In this document: positions 33,287 to 62,971 of the stretch, one piece after another | Layout of the letters: each line of letters starts with the position of its first letter | Numbering within the stretch: the stretch's first letter is position 1 | From: Dromiciops gliroides | Taxonomy: Eukaryota; Chordata; Mammalia; Microbiotheria; Microbiotheriidae | Assembly: GCF_019393635.1 (NCBI RefSeq) | Contig: NC_057861.1 | Span: forward strand, 545,634,711-545,698,710 | DNA: 64,000 bases | Reading direction: 5' to 3' | The notes under the pieces: model-generated | Seen by the model: the letters and a program-made list of their open reading frames with translations, nothing else | Databases searched by the model: none | Told to the model about the DNA's origin: nothing | Position numbers and translations under genes: made by a program

Positions 33287-33852
33287 GTAAGATGAATTTC
33301 ATTCAGGACTCAGGACAGCATGTCCCTAATTATCTCCATTCAGTCAGAGCCTTTGCCTGAAATCAGTGGGTTCCTGGATGGGCCTTAGTCTGTTGCCCAT
33401 GATCCACATCCTAAACTGTTTGCTCCAAATATCTATAACCACAAAAATGGGTATGTGTTAGGGGATGGTGTGGGGGAAAGGGAGGAATGAGCTCACTTTG
33501 CCAGTGCAGGGAAACAAAGTCGGTCCTTTGGAAAGCCAGGTGCTTTTCCATGATAAAGACCTGAACAATGAGCCTGATGTTTCAAAAAATTAGTCAGACC
33601 AGCATTCTCCAAAGATCTGTTGCTTCCTCCTTTTAAAGGGGAATCTGTTTTGGCTGATTGTGTATATTTGGGGGTCAGAGGATGAGCTTGGAGGTTGTAG
33701 TAGAGATAAAATGAATCACCATAAACGTGTTCCTTCCCTTGTGCAGGTGAAAGGGTCACAGAAATCAGAGCTGGAAGAAATCTCAAAGGGGCAACTATTC
33801 TAGTCCCTTGTCTGCAGGCAGGACACCAGCAGTGGAGAAGGTGGCACAAAGG

Positions 33853-51769
<17,917 letters not shown>

Positions 51770-53219
51770 TCCAACTGAGGGAAATGCTGGGTTTGCAAAC
51801 AGCGGCTGCCTATAGCCGAGGAGGAAAGAAGCTTCAGAGCCAAGAATCTGCAACCTATAGACTTCATTCACTGCAGAGGGAGAAGAATACCCAGCACTGG
51901 AGATTAGTGGCAAGATGGGGTGCCCATTGTTTGCTCTTTTTTTTTCCTTTTCCTTTTTAATAATGGTACTTAAAAATGGATACCTTTAACTCCTTGTTTT
52001 CACTCACCACAGAATTTCTGAAGTCCCTCTCAATTATTTTTGCAAGGGGAGATTTCTAGCCACTCAGATATGTTATAGAAAGAGCACTGGATTTAGGAAA
52101 ACCTAAATTTTAGCCTTGCCTCCTCAGTCAGCTAAACTCTCAGCATCTCAATTCCCTCATCTGTGAAATGGAAATAGCAACAGGAATAATATGATGATGA
52201 TGAGAAATAATAAAGAATCCTTTCTGTGTGTATATCATTTTACAATTTACAAACTACATTTTTATCCATTATTTCATTTGAGTCTACTGACACCACAACA
52301 AAAGTGATGATTCTGGAATCAGAGAGGCTGGGTTCAAATCCCACCTCTGATGCTTACCTGTGTGACTTTGGGCAAGTCGCTCTGTACATCTCTGGGTCTC
52401 ATAGATTCCTGATCTGTAAAATTAAGGGATTGGTCTAGATGGTTCCACCTCTAGATCTATGATCCTGCCATCTCCTTTACCCATGAGATTGAGCTTCAAG
52501 GAAGTTAAAAGACCATGCTGAGATCATATGACTCGTAAGGAGCAGAGCAAAGACTTGGATCCCAAGCTCTTGATTCCCACATCTGAGGTTCATTCCCATA
52601 AAACTTCAAATTAAAAAAAAAACAGAACATTTGTTATAGATTGGGTGTGGGAAGAAGGAAGATGGAGTCAGTACACATCCCCCCTAGCATTCCCTGACCA
52701 ACTGGTTCTCTCACTTTCTCTCTTGTTTCTTTGCTTTCTTCTTTGGATTGGATTTAGATACCTGCATGGTTTCCCATTGCTCATTCATTTTTTGGAGTGA
52801 AAATATTAGGGAAAGTGAGAGGAGAATTTATGTAAGTAAATATCATAGCTGTTTCTTAGATTGCTATAATAAAATGGATGGAAGCAAACTTCATAGAGGG
52901 TAATAAGAAAGAGGTCTTTATACAACAGCGTGCCCTGTCCTCATTTATTTTGAAATAAGAAGAGAGCCATCATGACATAATGGATAGAAGTCTGGCCTCA
53001 AAGCCAGGAAAACCTGGTTTCAAGCTCTGCCTCTGATATGTACTAGCTGTGTACACCTGGGGAAGGAATTTTACTTCTCATGCCCCCAACCAACTTTCTG
53101 AAACTAAAATTTGCAAAGAAGGTGCTGAACTACATTGATATAGGGAATTCCTTTTCCTCAGTACTTCTTATATCACTGAGGTGTCAAGTCCCCCTTTATA
53201 GAGGAGAAATCAGGGGAGG
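51770..53219 (+). other. UMOD 3' UTR and downstream region
   Basis: Unique sequence to about 52210, then worn plus-strand MIRs (52290-52460, 52970-53070). No further gene was recognised. Confidence 0.5.
52209..52214 (+). terminator. UMOD: Probable UMOD polyadenylation signal
   Basis: AATAAA 440 bases after the UMOD stop, followed by a gt-rich stretch (ctgtgtgtatat). It is the first good signal after the stop codon. Confidence 0.5.
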
Positions 53220-53612
53220 AGCATTGAGTTACTCTCTCTTTCCTGCTCTCTCTTTCTCTCCCTCCCTCTTTCTCTGTCTCTCACTCCCTCTCTCTTCTCT
53301 CCTTCTCTCCCTGTGTCTCAGTCTTTCCCTTCCCCCCTCCCTCTTCTCTCTCTCTCTGTCTCTGTCTCTCTCCTTTTCTGTTTCTCTCTTTCTCCTCCCA
53401 TTTCTTCTGTCTACCTCCCTCTCTGTCTCTCTGTGTCTCTGTCTCTCCCCCTCCCTCCCCTTGTGTCTTCCTTTGTCTCTGTCTCCCCTCCTATTTCTCC
53501 CATGTCTGCCTCTGTTTCTGCCTCTTGGTTTCTTCTCTCTCTGCCTTTCTCTATCTCCCCTCACTCCCATATCTGTCTCCATCTTTCTCTGTGTTTGTCT
53601 GTCTTGATTTTC
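53220..53612. repeat. CT-rich low-complexity tract
   Basis: Nearly 400 bases of tctctctc / ctccctcc / tctgtctc units. Long open frames on both strands here are compositional. Confidence 0.93.
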
Positions 53613-54371
53613 TTATTTTTTTTTTCATTTTAAGTCTTGTTAAAACTCATAAATATATCTGGAAGGGATTCTATATTAAAGCTAGCATTCTTGGGCTAGA
53701 GGACAATAAGTCCAGAGCCCTCCAAAGATCTCTCTAAAAATAAATCTATCACTGACTAAGGTGTTAATCGGTCAGAAGACTTGGGTTCAAATTGTGGATA
53801 CTATTTCTAAGACTCCCTTTAGTTCTAAGTTCCTCATCTGTTAAAGGAGTGGGATTGATCTCTATCACCTGTGAGGTACCTCCTAGCGCTAAAACTATTT
53901 TTTATGAGATGCCCCCAGAGAAAAGGCACATTTTCCAGAGAATAGATTTGTAAGGTTTAATACTAATGGGAAAAGGCTTCTTTGGCTTCAGCTGTTGTTG
54001 GAAGCTCCAACTACCCTTCTGGGAAAAGCCCAAGGTCACATTTCATTGGCTGAGCTTACTGTTTCCCATGGGAAAACACATGTGTATATCAACAAGTTAG
54101 GCCTAAGTAAAATATTTTCTATAAAACAGCTTCTTAATATCACATACATACCCGTAATAATGTTCCGACCTTCATAGACAAAGTTGATGTTATTTACCTT
54201 CCAGAATTTGCTTTGTTTGGGGTTTCCAGTAACAGGGACATAATGTATTAAACCATCCATATTCACTCATCTGGTCTTTCTTGTAAAAACACATGTGCAA
54301 TTCATTTGAATAGACATAAGTAAGCAGACTGGGATGTTGGGTTTTCCTTTATAGAAATTTAATCTAAGACA

Positions 54372-54579
54372 GAGGTTCCTAATGTTTTTTATGTATGATA
54401 GACTTCTTGGCCAGTCTGATCAAGCATGTGGACCCCTTCTCAGATGATTGTTTTAAAAGGATAAAATACATAGGATTACAAAGGAAAATAATTATATTGA
54501 TATAAAGAGGTAATTTTTTCCCTTATCCAAGTCCATGGACCCCATGAAATCTGTCTACAGGCCCTAGATTAAGAATCAA
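54372..54579. repeat. Short DNA-transposon-like repeat, copy 3
   Basis: Starts gaggttcctaatgttttt and ends ggccctagattaagaatc; the inner part attacaaaggaaaataatta matches copy 2. Confidence 0.4.
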
Positions 54580-55219
54580 TAATTCCATGACATTGGTTTA
54601 TTAGTGCCAATTCTAATGGAACACAGGCTAATGCTCTCATAATTTCCTTAATCTAATCCTTCTTGGATTATATCCCTTACAAAGCCCAACTCTTGAAATA
54701 ACTCTATGTGCCTGAAAAAGGAACAGAGGAGGTCTTATCAGTGGACTTCTTTTCTACTTTTCTCTCATTATTAGTTAACAAGAGAAGGTCCAGGAATGTC
54801 AAAATGTCAACTAATGAAAAAAGTGTGTATGTGTGTTTGTATACACACATATATTTATATGCATATGTATATATACACATATATAATTTTACTCTGAAAT
54901 AAAAATTTTCATCTTACTATCTCTATATTCTTTGCTTTATAGATTTAAAAAAACCCCAATGTATCAATCAATACAGCTTGTTCCTTCAATTCCTTCAATT
55001 CCAATCCTAATATTAATATTAACAATATGATAGACAAGAGGAGATGAGTGTTCAATAATATCTTTCCTTCCATGGTGAGGTTAAATTAATCCTCATTTTT
55101 CACAGCTCCCTCTCTCCCCCCTTAACCCTTCTTCCCTCACTGGATATATTCCCCAAGTTTTTTATTCCTTTGCTGTTTCCTCAGCATGTGTTCCAAATGG
55201 GTCATCTACCATAGCTATA

Positions 55220-55851
55220 TGTCCTAGCTATTGTGGTAAAAATTATTTGTGGTAAAAAATTATTGGAATTTTAGCTGACTCATTTGGAAGGGGCCATACC
55301 TGTCCCACCCTGAAGTTACATATGCTACTGAGGTCAGAAGGAGAACTCTCCATAGGCAGTTTTTAAAGGACCTCCCCTTTTGGGGGAGGAAGATTGAACA
55401 CTCCATGAGGGTAGGCTGAGGCTCAGAATTCGAGCTCTCTCTCTCTGGCTTCTCCCCTTCTGGTGGTGCAAGCAACTGTAGACTTTCCAGGTTTTGGTGA
55501 GTGAACACAGAAAACCCTAAATTCCTTTGAATTAGCTTAATTGGAAATGATCTGGGGATTGCATAGGTTAAGTTTAGAGTTAAGAGAATTTATCTGTATT
55601 TCTTTTTACTATTTTCTTATCTTTGATTTTTATTAGTTTCACTTTTGTTGTTTAATTAATTCCCAAGTAATAAAATCTGATCCTTTTGTGAATTAAAGCT
55701 GTAAGGCTCCTTTCTTATTGGCCTGAGAGAAATATCTAAAAGGGTAGTTCAGAGGGGAAGGTGAACCTAAAGGTCCCTCATATTTCTGGGACCCCAATAT
55801 TTTGGCGAGTCACCCAATTAATGCTCCGTATATCAAATTTTGGCCCTCACA
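55220..55851 (+). mobile_element. Solo endogenous retroviral LTR upstream of GP2
   Basis: 632 bases from TGTCCTAGC to GGCCCTCACA with the 5-base duplication ctata at 55215-55219 and 55852-55856. AATAAA is at 55669-55674, with a U5-like segment after it. A 5-base duplication suits an ERV-L-like origin. No internal retroviral genes. It lies 2.6 kb upstream of the first GP2 coding exon. Confidence 0.65.
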
Positions 55852-55856
55852 CTATA

Positions 55857-57690
55857 TTGGGTTGCAATATTTTCTTTTGGCTTCTAATATACTAAAAATG
55901 CCAGGACCTTCTCTCTTCTTGATAAAGGAATTAGAATCTTAATTTGGGGATTAAGCTATAACTTTACACAGATAAGGGAAATGAGCATCACATACTCACT
56001 ATGTACAGCCTGGAAATTGTCAGTTGTTGCACTAGACTTTACTAAAAACTTGAAAAAGTATCTCCCAACTCCAAACTTAAAGAATCCACTTCACTCAGTT
56101 CTTTCAGGCATGACTATTTTGCCTGGGGTTTACTGAGGCCTCTTGGCATTGCTTTCATGGTCACTTCCTAACCATGAAATTCTTATCTCAATGTATACAA
56201 ACCAGTAAGATACACTTCTTATTTCCATCTTTTTTCTGACCTGGGCCACCAATCAAGGAAAGCCCCGTGGCAGTTTGGGAGGTCAAGTCCTTCTATGAAT
56301 GCCAATAAAACCAAATAGTTTAACAAAAGTTGCTTTCTCAGAGAGGCCGCAGTTTAAAGACTTAAAGCCTTTAAAGCCACTGCTTTCAACTGCAAGGTAA
56401 GTCCAATGGCATAGTCTGGCCTGAACTTGTTGGTCTCTAGTCCATTCCTTCTCATACAGATCCATATTATTTCAGCTTAACTCTTTCCTAGAAAATTTTC
56501 AGAATCCCAGTGTACCTCTATATCAGCAGTACTGTGGCTACTATGTAAAATAAGAGGCAGACATTTTCCGTACCTTGAAATTTGTTAATGTCTGGAATCT
56601 TGCCCTGCCAGTTGCAGGAATATCAATTCTAACTATGTTAGTAGTTAGTGTTCTAATGTGCTTCAAGGAAATTTTGCCGAGTCTGATCTCTCATTTTCAG
56701 AGTACTGACTTTATTGTTGTGCTTCTGAAGTGGAGCCATGGCTAGGACAGGTGGATAGAGTCTTTGTCCCAGGGCTTTGCGATTTAAAGGATGTTGAGAG
56801 TATTTGTATAACTAAGCAAAATAATCCAAGATGTTATGTCTGACAACATATGCCTCATTCTGCATCTGCAATCCACCATCTCTCTTCCAAGATGAGGGAG
56901 GTATGTTGCACCATCGGTTCTCTGAAGCTGATTGGTAAGTGCATTTGTGATAGTTCTAATATCTTCCAATTTTGTTTTCCTTTAAATTCTTTGATTACCC
57001 TTTGTTCATACATTTATTCCTCTGACTTTGAAATAAGAAGACTTGGGTTCAAATCATTCCCCTGTCATTTATTACCCGTGTGACATTTTTTCAAGTCATT
57101 TCATTGTTGTGGGCCTCAATTTCCTCATCTATAAAATGAGGTAGCTATACTAGGACCTTGTGACATAGGAGGGGGTGCTAAGTCCTACCACCAAAAGGTT
57201 CACTTCAGAGTTCCTTTGAGCTCTCAATACTTTTGAGGGTTTGTTTATATACTACGAACAACTTGGTAGGTTATGGAGGTAAAAGTGTCAAAAACTTAAA
57301 GCTACAGTTTTTGAAGCCATTGCCAAATGAAGATTAATTAGAAATGAAATGATAGTCAACAGTAAAATGGAATTTGACAGACAAGTCTTACATTTACTCA
57401 ACTGTCTGGGACACAGTTATGATATCAATCAATACATCATTGAGTATTTATTAATAACATACTGTGTGCCAGGTACTGTGGTAGACATTGGGGATACACA
57501 TATAATGAATGAAACCATCCCTATTTGCAAGGAGTTTATGTTTACTGTGGAAATCAAGGATGTAAATCAGGACACACAGCACAGTATAAAGTAATAAATA
57601 TACACATATTTGCAAAGTAATGAAATACTTTGGTAGAATTTGGGGGATCAGGAAATGCCTTATGTGATGATAATGCTTGAATTGTCTTTT
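55857..57690. other. UMOD-GP2 intergenic sequence
   Basis: Mostly unique, with a worn plus MIR (about 57030-57160) and an old repeat fragment (57430-57600). The GP2 promoter and non-coding first exon may be here but could not be placed. Confidence 0.4.
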
Positions 57691-57691
57691 T

Positions 57692-57846
57692 CTTTTTTTC
57701 TTTTAGTTTTTGGTGGGGCAGAGAGGGTTAAGTGACTTGCCCAGGGTCACACAGCTAGTAAGTGTCAAGTGTCTGAGGCTGGATTTGAACTCAGGTCCTC
57801 CTGAATCCTGGGCCAGTGCTTTATCCACTGCGCCCTCTAGCGGCCC
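57692..57846 (-). mobile_element. Marsupial SINE upstream of GP2
   Basis: Minus copy with duplication cttgaattgtcttttt / cttgagctgtcttttt. It is followed (57864-58140) by a reversed L1-type 3' fragment (caagcatttgcataacatag). Confidence 0.85.
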
Positions 57847-58432
57847 TCTTGAGCTGTCTTTTTAAAAAATATACTTATTTTATCTTTAATTCACAAAATA
57901 AAACAAGCATTTGCATAACATAGCATAATTTAAAAGATGTTTTCACATGAAACTGTCAATCTGTCATGTACAACTTGCTGTTCCTTTTAAATATATAATA
58001 AAGTTACCATGTAAATTTCTTTTTTTCCTTTTTTATTCCCTTCCTATGCCCCTCTCCCTAGAGATGGTTACCATTATACATAAATATGTGTGTGAATATG
58101 TAAAATAATTCTATACATACTTCTACTTAGTTTTTTGTCTGTGTCTTAAAGAGAAGGACTCTATAGGGCACCAAAAAGGAGGGAGTGCATTTCAGGCAAA
58201 GGAAATGGTTAATGGTAAGACATGGAGACATGAGATATAGTGTCATGTGTACGAAACAGATAGAAGGTGAGTTTAACTAGATCATAAAGAGCAGGAGGAA
58301 GAGTAAAAGGGTTGGGTTTGGAAGGAATTCAATTTCTAGAGGAAGCCAATTTGCAGTGCCTGTCACATGATCAGCAATGATATGTTACTTTCTTAGTTTT
58401 CACTTTAACCTGGTGCTTTTTTCTCCCCACAG

Positions 58433-58484
58433 CCATACAAAAACTTCCAGCACTGTGGCATAAGAAGCCACCCCAGAGGTCAGG
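58433..58484 (+). other. GP2: GP2 5' untranslated part of first coding exon
   Basis: A strong acceptor (ctttttctccccacag) precedes 52 non-coding bases before the ATG. This suggests a separate upstream non-coding exon, which I did not find. Confidence 0.55.
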
Positions 58485-58557
58485 ATGAAGCGGGTCTACC
58501 TCCTCTTTGCAGCTTGCATCTACTACTTTTTCACTTTGGCACTTGCTACCCAGAAGG
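58485..58557 (+). CDS. GP2: GP2 exon: signal peptide
   Basis: ATG at 58485 opens 24 codons plus one base, donor aagg|gtgagt. A basic start is followed by a hydrophobic core ending LALATQK, as expected for a secretory signal. Confidence 0.88.
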
Positions 58558-61285
58558 GTGAGTGTTACTTGGTGTCTTGGGTTTTCTCTAGTTCAATATG
58601 ACAATCTGGCAAGGTTGGTTAGGGTGGGAGGAGGAAATGGGCATGGGGATACCAGGGGCAGCAGAGTATGACTTTGAATAGTAAAGAACTGCAGACTAAA
58701 GTTCACTTATGGACATCAATTGAGAGCATAGCTTTTTAACTTTATGGATAGGTCTTTAAAGAAGGCTTCTAAAAGGAGGAATAAATTTAAAAAACAGGAG
58801 GTAGGAGGGTTTAACTTGGGTTGGAGGGGTGGGGAAAGCCCCAAAAGAAAAGATAGGTAATGATAGTCTTTGAATGGTGCAGTAAGAAGAACAATGATTA
58901 GGGAGTCAGAAGGCCTGGGTTTTAATCTTGGGGTGCCAAGTCCCCCTCTCTTCTGGGGATAAGATAATAAGAATTAATGACTTATGAAGGTTTCTTTTGA
59001 CTCTATAATTCTATGATGTCTAACTCTCATGAATATCTCCCTAATGATTCCATCATCCATTAGTTTACCTAAATCTTTCTTTCACTCATTCATGTTTTCA
59101 TCCTGTATTCTCTGTGGGGGTAAGGGCAGGGTAAATTCAGGATGGTGGTAATGAGTTCAATCATTTTAGTACTCCCTCTGCAAAGTACTTCTTTTTATGT
59201 ATAGTAGGAGAGAGTAGGTCACATTAGAAAGAACAGTAGACTGGAACTCAGGATTCCTGGGCTCTGTCCTAGTTTTGTTGCTAACTTTTTGGGCAAGTCA
59301 CTCTCACACCTTGAGTTTCAGTTTGCTCTCCTTTAAAACAGGGGATTGTATTAGATCCACTAATGGCCCTTCCAGCTCTAAGGGTCTCAGTCTCTACTTC
59401 TTCCTACACAGTCTCTGTGTACTAAAGATATGTTGATACTGCCCAACAAACTAAAAAGAGGAATCGTAGGATTTAGAGCTGAACGATTATATTTGTAAAG
59501 CACTCGTAAGAGTGTCTGGCACATCACAGACAATGGAAAAGTGCTTGCTCCCTTCCTCCTACCCTTCTGCAAATCCATCATTTTATATACACAGAAACTG
59601 AGATGCATAGAGGCGAAGTGACTTTCCCAATATCACACAGATATAGTAAAAAAGTAAGGCAACACGGCATAGCAGTTAGAGGGCACAGCTTGGAACAAGA
59701 AGACCTTGGTTGAAGCCTCACCTTTGACAGCACTGAGCAGTGTAACCCAGAGCAAATCACAACTTCTTAATGACCCCAGGGGACCCCCTAAGAAGCTGCA
59801 GAAAAAAAAGATGCCAATCCATATTAGTCAAAGGAATTTACTATACCAATGAAATTCAGGTGTGGCTGCCTCAAGAAAGTAGGGACAAAGCCAGGATTCA
59901 AATCCAGATTTCTAGACTCCAAAATCAATTAGGGTTTTTCCCCCCTTTTTCTCTCCTCCACTCCACTTTGTTCAAGCTTTTGTAGTGATTTCATTGCCAT
60001 GGAAACCTTCTCTCAAAGGTCAGAAAGTCAGTTTGTCCTGGCTGTCTTGACAATTTTGTCCTCAGCCCTATATTTACTTAGCTGATGGATATTACATCAA
60101 AAAGAGGGTAAACAAGGGAAGTTAGGTGGCACAGTGGATAGAACATCACCCCTGGAGTCAGGAGGACCTGAGTTCAAATCTGGTCTCAGACACTTAACAC
60201 TTACTAGCTGTGTGACCCTGGGCAAGTCACTTAACCCTAATTGCCTCACCAAAATAAAAAAAAAAGAGGGTAAACATACAACAAATAAACAGTAGACTCT
60301 ATCCACAGCAGCTACTCTGTGCTAGGCACTGTGCTAGACACTGAGTATAAAAATACAAAGAGTAGAACAAAACCTACTCACAAAATTTCCATGGGGGGAG
60401 GGGAGGTGGCAAAGATAGCCAGTACACATATAAGTACTTACAGAATAAATATAAAGAGAAAAATGCAAACAAAATCAAAACACAAGAGAGTATGGAAGGA
60501 AGGGTACTAGCAGTTGGGGAGAAGGTGAATCAAAAAAGGCTAGCCAACTAGCCTTATGCCAATCCACGATAACAAAACAGTTAAAATGAGCCTGTTTTTT
60601 TTTTTTTTCTTCACTCTATTAGGTTCAGCAAACACTCTCTTACGTAGTTCCTATCAACTGGGCTTAGACTGTGGAGTACCAGGGATAAATGGGGCCCATG
60701 TGTGTTCTGATCCTTGTGATAATTATACCACACTTGTGGAGGCCTGGAGAAGCTCGACCCAAAGCACTAATGTGAAGACATGTGATGACGATAAAGAAGG
60801 CTGGTATCGGTTTTCAGGTCCGGGTGGGGTACGGTTACCAGAGAAGTGTGTGCCAGTCAATAGATGTGGCACAGATGCCCCACTGTGGCTGAATGGGAGC
60901 CACCCATTGAAAGAGGAAGGTATTGTTATTCGCACAGCCTGTGCCCACTGGAGCAATAATTGCTGCCTTTGGAACACAGTGGTGAAGGTGAAGGCTTGTC
61001 CAGGTGGATTCTATGTCTACAAGTTAAATGGAACTCCTGAATGTGATCTGGCATACTGTACAGGTGAGCAGTTGGAAATTGGGTTACTCTGGGGCTCTTG
61101 CTAGTGTGTGGCTCACCAACCCCTCTGTCTGTTTGCCCTCATCTTCTCCTCCTTACCCACTGTAGACCCCAACACGATTGATCCAGTTGAGCCAAAATGT
61201 GATCTCAACTGTTCCCACCAAGAGGAATGTCGACTTGTCAATGGTACCTGGGGCTGTCACTGTAGACAAGACCTCAACATTTCTG
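58485..61285 (+). CDS. GP2: GP2, pancreatic secretory granule membrane glycoprotein 2 (first three coding exons; 3' end outside window)
   Basis: Exons 58485-58557, 60623-61063 and 61166-61285 join in phase 1 throughout. They encode a signal peptide ([20 protein letters not shown]), a D8C domain ([64 protein letters not shown]) and an EGF-like domain ([21 protein letters not shown]). HVC.DPC.NYT and CRQDLN are GP2 rather than UMOD traits, and the three N-terminal EGF domains of UMOD are absent, as in human GP2. Family knowledge: GP2 is a GPI-anchored zymogen-granule protein and an M-cell receptor for FimH of type 1 pili. Its position after UMOD on the same strand matches the human order. The ZP exons must lie downstream; none is visible up to 64000. 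Confidence 0.92.
58558..60114 (+). other. GP2 intron 1, mostly unique
   Basis: Worn MIR pieces at 59220-59400 and 59570-59770. No exon was recognised. Confidence 0.5.
60115..60264 (+). mobile_element. Marsupial SINE in GP2 intron 1
   Basis: Plus copy flanked by aaaagagggtaaaca on both sides. Confidence 0.92.
60623..61063 (+). CDS. GP2: GP2 exon: D8C domain
   Basis: 441 bases, acceptor cactctattag, donor acag|gtgagc. It is homologous to the second half of UMOD exon 3 (GWYRF, GGVR.PE.C, AP.WLNG.HP, ACAHWS.NCCLW). Sequons: NYT, NGS and NGT; the NGT is in YKLNGTPEC. Confidence 0.95.
61166..61285 (+). CDS. GP2: GP2 exon: EGF-like domain
   Basis: 120 bases, acceptor acccactgtag, donor tctg|gtaggt. 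It encodes [32 protein letters not shown] and DLNIS. It is the counterpart of UMOD exon 4 with the same phases. Confidence 0.93.
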
Positions 61286-61708
61286 GTAGGTGCAAGTATG
61301 TGAAGGCTGGTGGGGAACCAAAACTCTTTGGTCATGCTGGGCATAGGCAGAAGCTGTAGACTACAAGTAGTAAAGGAGTGGGGGTGAGACAATACTTAGT
61401 ATAGCTAGGGGTCAAAGCAAGATAGACTAATCCAACTGATGGATTATTAATTGTTAAGTTTATTCTATGTGCCTGGTTCTAGACTAAGAGCTGAAAAAAG
61501 GGCAAAGACATAGTAATATTTATATAGCACCTAGACATATTATATTGTATTATATAAATTATATTGTTAGACAAATTATATTATTGTACTATACACATTA
61601 TGTTATAGTATACAAATAGTAATATTTACATAGCACATATATATATATATATGTATATTATATTATCTGAGTCTCACAACTCTGTGAGGTAGGTACTATT
61701 ATTATCTC

Positions 61709-61852
61709 TTTTTTGTGTGTGAGGCAATTGGGGTTAAGTGACTTGCCCAGGGTTACACAGCTAGTAAGTGTCTAGTGTCTGAGGCCGATTTTAAACTCAG
61801 GTCCTCCTGACTCCAGGGCCCATGCTTTATCCACTGTGCCACCTAGCTGCCC
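61709..61852 (-). mobile_element. Marsupial SINE in GP2 intron 3
   Basis: Minus copy with duplication ctattattatctct / ctattatctct, inserted into a MIR. Confidence 0.87.
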
Positions 61853-61902
61853 CTATTATCTCTATTTTAAAGATGAAGAAACTGAGGTTAAAAGGTTAGG
61901 TG

Positions 61903-62055
61903 GGGGGCAGCTAGGTGGCGCAGTAGATAAAGCACTAGCCCTGGATTCAGGAGGACCTGAGTTCAAATCTGACCTCAGACGTTAGATACTTACTAGCTGT
62001 GTGACCCTGGGCAAGTCACTTAATCCTCATTGCCCCACGAAAAAAAAAAAAAAGA
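61903..62055 (+). mobile_element. Marsupial SINE in the same MIR
   Basis: Plus copy with duplication aaaaggttaggtg / aaaaggttatgtg, 50 bases after the previous SINE and in the opposite orientation. Confidence 0.9.
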
Positions 62056-62394
62056 AAAAAGAAAAAGGTTATGTGACAGACTTGCCCAGGATCACATTTT
62101 TCTTGGCAAAGATACTGGAGTGATTTGCCTTTCCGGATCATTTTAGAGGTGAAGAAAGTGAGATAAACAAGGTTAAGTGACTTGCCCAGGCTCACACAGC
62201 TAGTAAGTATCTAAGGCCAGATTTGAACTTTCTAGCTACTATACCATTTCCAGAGTAGACAGAAGGTAATCTCAGAGAGAATGCACTGGTGGGGGTGGGG
62301 GCAGTGCTTGGGAAGGAAGAAAAGATGACTCAGAAAGGTTTCTCCTAGGAGGTGGCATTTGAGTTCTTTTGAAGAAAACCAGGGAAGCCAAGAG

Positions 62395-62498
62395 GCAGAG
62401 GGAGAGAGAGAAAGAGACAGAGACAGACAGAGACAGAGACAGACAGACAGAAGAGGGAAGAGACAAAGAGAAGAGAGAAGAAGAGGAGAGTGAAGAGA

Positions 62499-62575
<77 letters not shown>
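62395..62575. repeat. GA-rich tract with (GA)n
   Basis: Purine-rich, with about 32 uninterrupted GA units at 62507-62573. Confidence 0.96.
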
Positions 62576-62578
<3 letters not shown>

Positions 62579-62763
62579 GTACAAAGATTCTCATTTGGCA
62601 GGGAGATTAGCTGAATCAGAGAACATGGAGGGAGTAAAATATAGCAAGTTAGGAAAATAAGAAATATCAAGTTGTGATTGGCCTTAAATGACAAACAGAG
62701 CATTTTGTACTTTATTCCAGAGGTAATAGGGAGCCACTGAAGTTTATTAAATAGTGGGGGTGA

Positions 62764-62954
62764 GGGGCAGCTAGATGGCGCAGTGGATAGAGCACCGGCC
62801 CTGGAGTCAGGAGTACCTGAGTTCAAATACAGCCTCAGACACTTAACACTTACTAGCTGTGTGACCCTGGGCAAGTCACTTAACCCCAATTGCCTCACCA
62901 AAAAAAAGAAAAAAAAAAGAATTTGGAACTCAAAACTTTAAATTAAAAAAAATG
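62764..62954 (+). mobile_element. SINE fused to an L1-type 3' tail
   Basis: SINE (62764-62921) followed by gaatttggaactcaaaactt and an A-rich end. The whole 191 bases lie between ttaaatagtgggggtga (62747-62763) and ttaaatagtgggagtga (62955-62971). Confidence 0.85.
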
Positions 62955-62971
62955 TTAAATAGTGGGAGTGA

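Noticed and set aside
53080-53633. Ser/Leu frame of 175 codons and its Arg/Glu antisense partner
   Set aside because: Pure pyrimidine-tract composition on both strands.
62232-62901. Minus-strand Ser/Leu frame of 209 codons
   Set aside because: Runs through the (GA)n tract and an antisense SINE.
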